A stretch of DNA of 64,000 nt from JACNIZ01 sp964344765. GTDB taxonomy: Bacteria > Planctomycetota > UBA1135. Below are positions 60,539 through 64,000 of this stretch, in pieces. The position numbers were made by a program, and so were the translations under genes. The notes under the pieces are model-generated. The model saw nothing but the letters and a program-made list of their open reading frames with translations, searched no databases and was not told the DNA's origin. The DNA is taken from assembly GCA_964344765.1 (NCBI GenBank), contig CAYFOM010000004.1, forward strand, positions 1 through 64,000, given 5' to 3'. The first letter of the stretch is position 1. The number at the start of each line of letters is the position of its first letter.

Positions 60539-62014
60539 ATGACCGAAGAAAAACCGCCTGAAAAGGCTGGGATTCGGCGGCGTAGGCGTCGTCGGCGTCC
60601 TCGTAAGACTGGAGCCCCCGAAGTGGCTGAAACTTCGGCGGCCGACGCTACCGATACGTCCGCAAATCCTGAGCAAACCAAGGCTTCGGCCGGCAATAGG
60701 TCCGCTGCAGGCGCAGAGGGGGCCGTTGCCGACGCCAACGGCTCATCCACCGGCAGTTCCAACGGCCGTCGCCGACGACGCCGACGCGGGCGTTACAGCC
60801 GCGGGGAAGGGAACGATCGCGGTGCCCAGAAGGGCGGCGATGCTGCTCAAGCCGACCGCAATGGTGCGCCGCGTAAAAAAGCCGAGCCGCTTGAGGTTTC
60901 CGGCATCCTGGATATCCGCAAGGACGGCACCGGCTTTTTGCGCCAATTGGAGCGTGACTTAGCCGAGAGCCCGCAGGATCCGATGGTGCCGGTCGCCATC
61001 GTGCGCAAGTTCGGCCTGAAAAACGGCATGCTGTGCAGCGGCCGCGGTGTTCCGGGCAAGGGCAAGTACGGCCCGCGCATGGAGTTTCTGGAAAAGGTCG
61101 ATGACATGGACGCCGCCGAACGTCGGCGCATGCCGCAGTTCAAACGGCTGACGGTAATCGACCCGGATTTCCACTTTGAACTCGGCACCTGCGATCACGA
61201 CGGTCGCTTGTCGATGCGGGTGATGGACCTGCTAGCGCCGCTGGGACGCGGTCAGCGTGGTTTGTTGGTGGCGCCGCCGCGTACCGGTAAGACCACGTTG
61301 TTGCAGCACGTCGCTCGCAGCATGGAAGAGATCTATCCGGACGTGCACATCATGGTGCTGTTGATCGACGAGCGCCCGGAAGAAGCAACTTATTGGCGTC
61401 GCAATTTGAAAAACGGCGAGGTCTACGTCAGCACAATGGATCAGCCGCCGAAGCGCCACGTGCGTTTGGCCGAGTTGGTGCAATTCCGTGCCGAGCGCCT
61501 GGTCGAGCAGGGCAAAGAGGTCGTCATCCTGCTGGATTCGATCACTCGACTGACGCGTGCGTACAACAACACCGTCGGCGGCAAGAATTCCAAGGTGATG
61601 TCGGGCGGTTTGGATTCGCGCGTTTTTCAAAAGCCGAAGAGCTTCTTTGGCGCGGCGCGCAATACCGAAAACGCAGGTTCGCTGACCATTCTGGCGTCGG
61701 CGTTGGTCGATACCGGCTCGCGCATGGACCACGTGATCTTTGAGGAATTCAAAGGCACCGGCAACATGGAAGTGACGCTGGATCGCGCGTTGGCCGACCG
61801 GCGCATTTTCCCGGCGATCAACATCAACGCCACCGGCACGCGTAAGGAAGAGAAGTTGTTCACGCGCCAAACCATGCGCAAGATCAACATTCTGCGCCGC
61901 GTGTTGTCGCGGATGCGTCCGCGGGAGGCGGTCGAGATGCTGATCGATCGTTTGGAGAGATATCCTTCGAACCGCGAGTTCTTGGACGCGTTCTCCCTGG
62001 ATGATGTCGACTGA
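60539..62014 (+). CDS. rho: Transcription termination factor Rho
   Basis: A 491-residue hexameric RNA helicase. An extra N-terminal region (about 1-115) is very basic and low-complexity (RRRRRRRRP, GRRRRRRRGRYSRG), replacing the usual N-terminal helix bundle as in many high-GC bacteria. It is followed by the RNA-binding cold-shock-like domain (SGILDIRKDGTGFLR, about 122) and the ATPase: LLVAPPRTGKTTLLQ (about 243), VLLIDERPEEATYW (about 278), VILLDSITRLTRAYN (about 330) and TGNMEVTLDRALADRRIFPA (about 405). It has a strong ribosome-binding site and a 14-bp overlap with the next gene. Confidence 0.96.
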   Translation: MTEEKPPEKAGIRRRRRRRRPRKTGAPEVAETSAADATDTSANPEQTKASAGNRSAAGAEGAVADANGSSTGSSNGRRRRRRRGRYSRGEGNDRGAQKGGDAAQADRNGAPRKKAEPLEVSGILDIRKDGTGFLRQLERDLAESPQDPMVPVAIVRKFGLKNGMLCSGRGVPGKGKYGPRMEFLEKVDDMDAAERRRMPQFKRLTVIDPDFHFELGTCDHDGRLSMRVMDLLAPLGRGQRGLLVAPPRTGKTTLLQHVARSMEEIYPDVHIMVLLIDERPEEATYWRRNLKNGEVYVSTMDQPPKRHVRLAELVQFRAERLVEQGKEVVILLDSITRLTRAYNNTVGGKNSKVMSGGLDSRVFQKPKSFFGAARNTENAGSLTILASALVDTGSRMDHVIFEEFKGTGNMEVTLDRALADRRIFPAININATGTRKEEKLFTRQTMRKINILRRVLSRMRPREAVEMLIDRLERYPSNREFLDAFSLDDVD

Positions 62015-62975
62015 GGCGGTCGTTCAAGTAAGCGAATTGCACAAAGCCTTCGGCGAGGTGCAAGCGCTGCGTGGGGTGAGCTTTGAGATCCCCAGCGGCG
62101 CGGTGGTTGGCTTTTTGGGGCCGAACGGTGCCGGCAAAACCACGGCGATCAAGATTCTGACCGGCTACCTAGCGGCGGATTCCGGCTCGGCCAGCATTTG
62201 CGGGCACGATGTCGAAAGCGAGCCGCTGGCGGCGAAGGCATTGGTCGGTTACTTGCCCGAAAACAACCCGCTTTACTTGGACATGCGGGTGGAGCAATAC
62301 CTGAGCTTCGCTTGGTCCGCCCAGGGTGACGGCAGCGGTAGTGAGAGCAAACGCGACGCCATCGATCGTGTGGTGCAAGCCACTAGTTTGCAGCAGGTGT
62401 TTCGCCGCAACATTGGCAATTGCTCGAAGGGATATCGTCAGCGCGTGGGTTTGGCGCAAGCGCTGTTGCATGACCCGCCGTTGTTGGTGTTGGATGAACC
62501 GACCAACGGATTGGATCCGCTACAGGTGGTTGAGATTCGCGAGTTGATCCGCAACTTGGGCAAGAGCAAAACGGTGGTGTTAACCACTCACGTTTTGCCC
62601 GAGGTTGAAGCGTTGGCGGATCGTGTGGTGCTGATTCACCAAGGGCAAAAGGTTGCCGACGGTTCGTTGCAACAACTGGCGCAAAGCGGTGACGGCGCGC
62701 AGGCGCGATTGATTGCGGTTGGCGAGCAATCGCAAATGGAGAAGGCCATCCAAGCTGCCGATTGCGCGGTGAAGCAATGGCTGCAAGCGCCGCTGGGCGA
62801 CGCCAAGCATTGCGGTGCCGTCGTCAAATTGCCGGGCAGTGGCGGAGCAGATGAGCTGGCTGCGCTTTCGCAAAGCGTTCAATCGGCAGGGCTCATATTG
62901 TTGGAACTTGGTGCGGAAACCGGAACCTTGGAAGCTTTGTTTAAGGATTTACAAGCGGGAGCGGTGCAAGCATGA
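62001..62975 (+). CDS. ABC transporter ATP-binding protein (GldA-like)
   Basis: A 324-residue ATPase starting inside the end of rho (ATG 62001 or 62004). Walker A is GFLGPNGAGKTTAIKIL (about 35), the signature is NCSKGYRQRVGLAQAL (about 138, a divergent CSKGYRQR), and Walker B is LLVLDEPTNGLDPLQ (about 157). A C-terminal regulatory part follows. With the two downstream genes it forms a GldA-GldF-GldG-type exporter. In Bacteroidetes this is linked to gliding; elsewhere its cargo is unknown. Confidence 0.9.
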   Translation: MMSTEAVVQVSELHKAFGEVQALRGVSFEIPSGAVVGFLGPNGAGKTTAIKILTGYLAADSGSASICGHDVESEPLAAKALVGYLPENNPLYLDMRVEQYLSFAWSAQGDGSGSESKRDAIDRVVQATSLQQVFRRNIGNCSKGYRQRVGLAQALLHDPPLLVLDEPTNGLDPLQVVEIRELIRNLGKSKTVVLTTHVLPEVEALADRVVLIHQGQKVADGSLQQLAQSGDGAQARLIAVGEQSQMEKAIQAADCAVKQWLQAPLGDAKHCGAVVKLPGSGGADELAALSQSVQSAGLILLELGAETGTLEALFKDLQAGAVQA

Positions 62976-63697
62976 AGAAAGCCATCTTGTTAGCCAAACG
63001 CGAGTGTTGGGCGGCTTTTGATTCGCCGGTGGCCTACTTGGTTTTGGCCGCACTGCCGGTGTTGACGGCGTCGTTCTTCTTTTTGCTCGGCGACTTTTTT
63101 GCTGCCGGCAGCGCCGACTTGCGCAGCTTTTTTGCTTTGCTGCCGGTGATGTTCATGCTGATCACGCCGGCCATCACGATGCGCATGTGGAGTGAAGAAC
63201 AGCGATCCGGCACCGAAGAGCTGCTGTTTAGTTATCCCTTCCGAGTACGCGATTTGGTCCTCGGCAAATTCCTCGGCGCTTGGGTTTTGCTGGCGATGGC
63301 CTTGTTTGCCACCGCGCTGACGCCGATCACCGTTGCTTGGTTAGGGCCGCTCGACATGGGACCGCTGATCGGCGGTTACTTCGGCGCGCTGATGCTCGGC
63401 GCAGCCTGTTTATCGGTGGGCTTGTTTCTTTCCTCGGTGACGCAAAACCAAATCGTCGCTTGGTTGCTCGGCGTATTGCTGTTGGCGATGCTCAACCTGC
63501 CGGCGGTGCTGGCACCGATCATTTCCAAGTCGCCGGCATGGTCGCAGTTGCTGATGTCACTCGACATCAACGAGCGCTTCGCCGCCATGAGCCGCGGCGT
63601 GATTTCGTTCGGCGACCTCAGTTACTTCATCGGCATGACGGTGCTTTTCTTGTGCTTGAATGGCCTCGCTCTAGAACGGCGGAGGTGGCGCGGATGA
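62972..63697 (+). CDS. ABC-2 type permease (GldF-like)
   Basis: A 241-residue membrane protein with six hydrophobic segments (for example YLVLAALPVLTASFFFLLGD, LLPVMFMLITPAITMRMWSE, IVAWLLGVLLLAMLNLPAVL). ITMRMWSEEQRSGTEELLFS after the second segment is the conserved loop of the ABC-2/GldF family. It overlaps the ATPase gene by 4 bp and the next gene by 4 bp, so it is translationally coupled on both sides. Confidence 0.88.
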   Translation: MKKAILLAKRECWAAFDSPVAYLVLAALPVLTASFFFLLGDFFAAGSADLRSFFALLPVMFMLITPAITMRMWSEEQRSGTEELLFSYPFRVRDLVLGKFLGAWVLLAMALFATALTPITVAWLGPLDMGPLIGGYFGALMLGAACLSVGLFLSSVTQNQIVAWLLGVLLLAMLNLPAVLAPIISKSPAWSQLLMSLDINERFAAMSRGVISFGDLSYFIGMTVLFLCLNGLALERRRWRG

Positions 63698-64000
63698 GCC
63701 CCAAACGACAAAGTTGGCTCACCGCCGCGTTGATCCTCGGCATCGTGTTCAGCGCCGTTGTGTTGACGCAGCGTTTGCGTTGGCGTTGGGACCTGACCGA
63801 AGAGAAGGTTTACTCGCTGTCGCCGACCTTGTTGGAGTTGATCGATCAACTGGAAGACCGCTTGCAGATCAAGCTGTATTTCAACCGCGATATCGAAGGC
63901 GCCGAGCACTTGCTGCCCACGCGCTTGAGTATTCAGGACCGCCTAGAGGAAATCGCCGCGCTGGGGGCCGAATACGTCGCCATTGAGACGGTAGATCCGA
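63694..64000 (+). CDS. GldG-like ABC-associated protein (N-terminal part)
   Basis: The frame opens at ATG 63694 (ATGA overlap with the permease stop) and runs off the window after about 102 codons. It begins with a basic tip and one transmembrane helix (LTAALILGIVFSAVVLTQRL), then RWDLTEEKVYSLSPTLLELI and LQIKLYFNRD, the typical start of GldG/DUF4350-type periplasmic subunits. It completes the exporter operon. Confidence 0.85.
   Translation, partial: MSPKRQSWLTAALILGIVFSAVVLTQRLRWRWDLTEEKVYSLSPTLLELIDQLEDRLQIKLYFNRDIEGAEHLLPTRLSIQDRLEEIAALGAEYVAIETVDP

Overview
The window looks like a chromosomal segment of a Gram-negative-type bacterium, most likely a member of the Planctomycetota. The pointers are lipid A synthesis (lpxB) with an LPS-core-type kinase, several secreted FG-GAP beta-propeller, DUF1570, PmoA-like, acetylxylan-esterase-like and prenyltransferase-repeat proteins of the kind common in that phylum, two groEL genes, and short divergent gene spacing. 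This assignment is inference from gene content; there is no rRNA in the window.

Region 1-12.2 kb is accessory DNA, with visibly lower GC and different codon use from the rest. After the 3' end of a truncated gene and about 860 bases of near-empty sequence comes a tightly coupled five-gene operon (1103-11801): a winged-helix/UPF1-like SF1 helicase with a C-terminal Vsr/DUF559-like nuclease; a membrane-anchored coiled-coil protein; a second membrane-anchored coiled-coil protein fused to an McrB-like AAA+ domain; a DUF2357/McrC-like protein that seems to lack a nuclease centre; and a divergent Hsp70/actin-like ATPase. This looks like a type IV restriction-related (McrBC/CoCoNuT-like) defence system with unusual membrane anchoring and an Hsp70 partner, and it is the main discovery candidate here.

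Region 12.2-28 kb holds lipoproteins and hypotheticals, an FG-GAP protein broken by one in-frame stop, a cyclic-nucleotide-binding/PhcB-like methyltransferase fusion, a second methyltransferase, an esterase, a cupin-PmoA fusion and a kinase-aminotransferase fusion. Region 28-36.7 kb holds queF, lepB, an FAH-family hydrolase, a prenyltransferase-repeat protein, lpxB, an FGE-like protein, a Kdo-kinase-like protein and a DUF1570 protease.

Region 36.7-42.1 kb is a chaperone operon (groEL-groES-groEL-dnaJ-grpE, minus strand). Then come an NPCBM protein, a CPA2 antiporter, a membrane protein, an intact FG-GAP protein flanked by 17-bp direct repeats, and a diguanylate cyclase. Region 48.9-52.1 kb is the translation operon rpsB-tsf-pyrH-frr followed by tRNA-Lys, a terminator and a 76-bp perfect-arm palindrome. 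Region 52.3-60.3 kb holds a DUF3750-like lipoprotein, a TIGR01212 radical SAM protein, selB, an AmgK/MurU-like cell-wall recycling pair, a TIM-barrel isomerase and a HEAT/VWA protein. The window ends with tRNA-Pro, rho and a GldA/F/G-like ABC exporter operon that runs off the edge.

Many starts have no Shine-Dalgarno sequence but have a TANNNT hexamer 6-10 nt upstream, including two divergent pairs sharing one central heptamer. This suggests widespread leaderless transcription.
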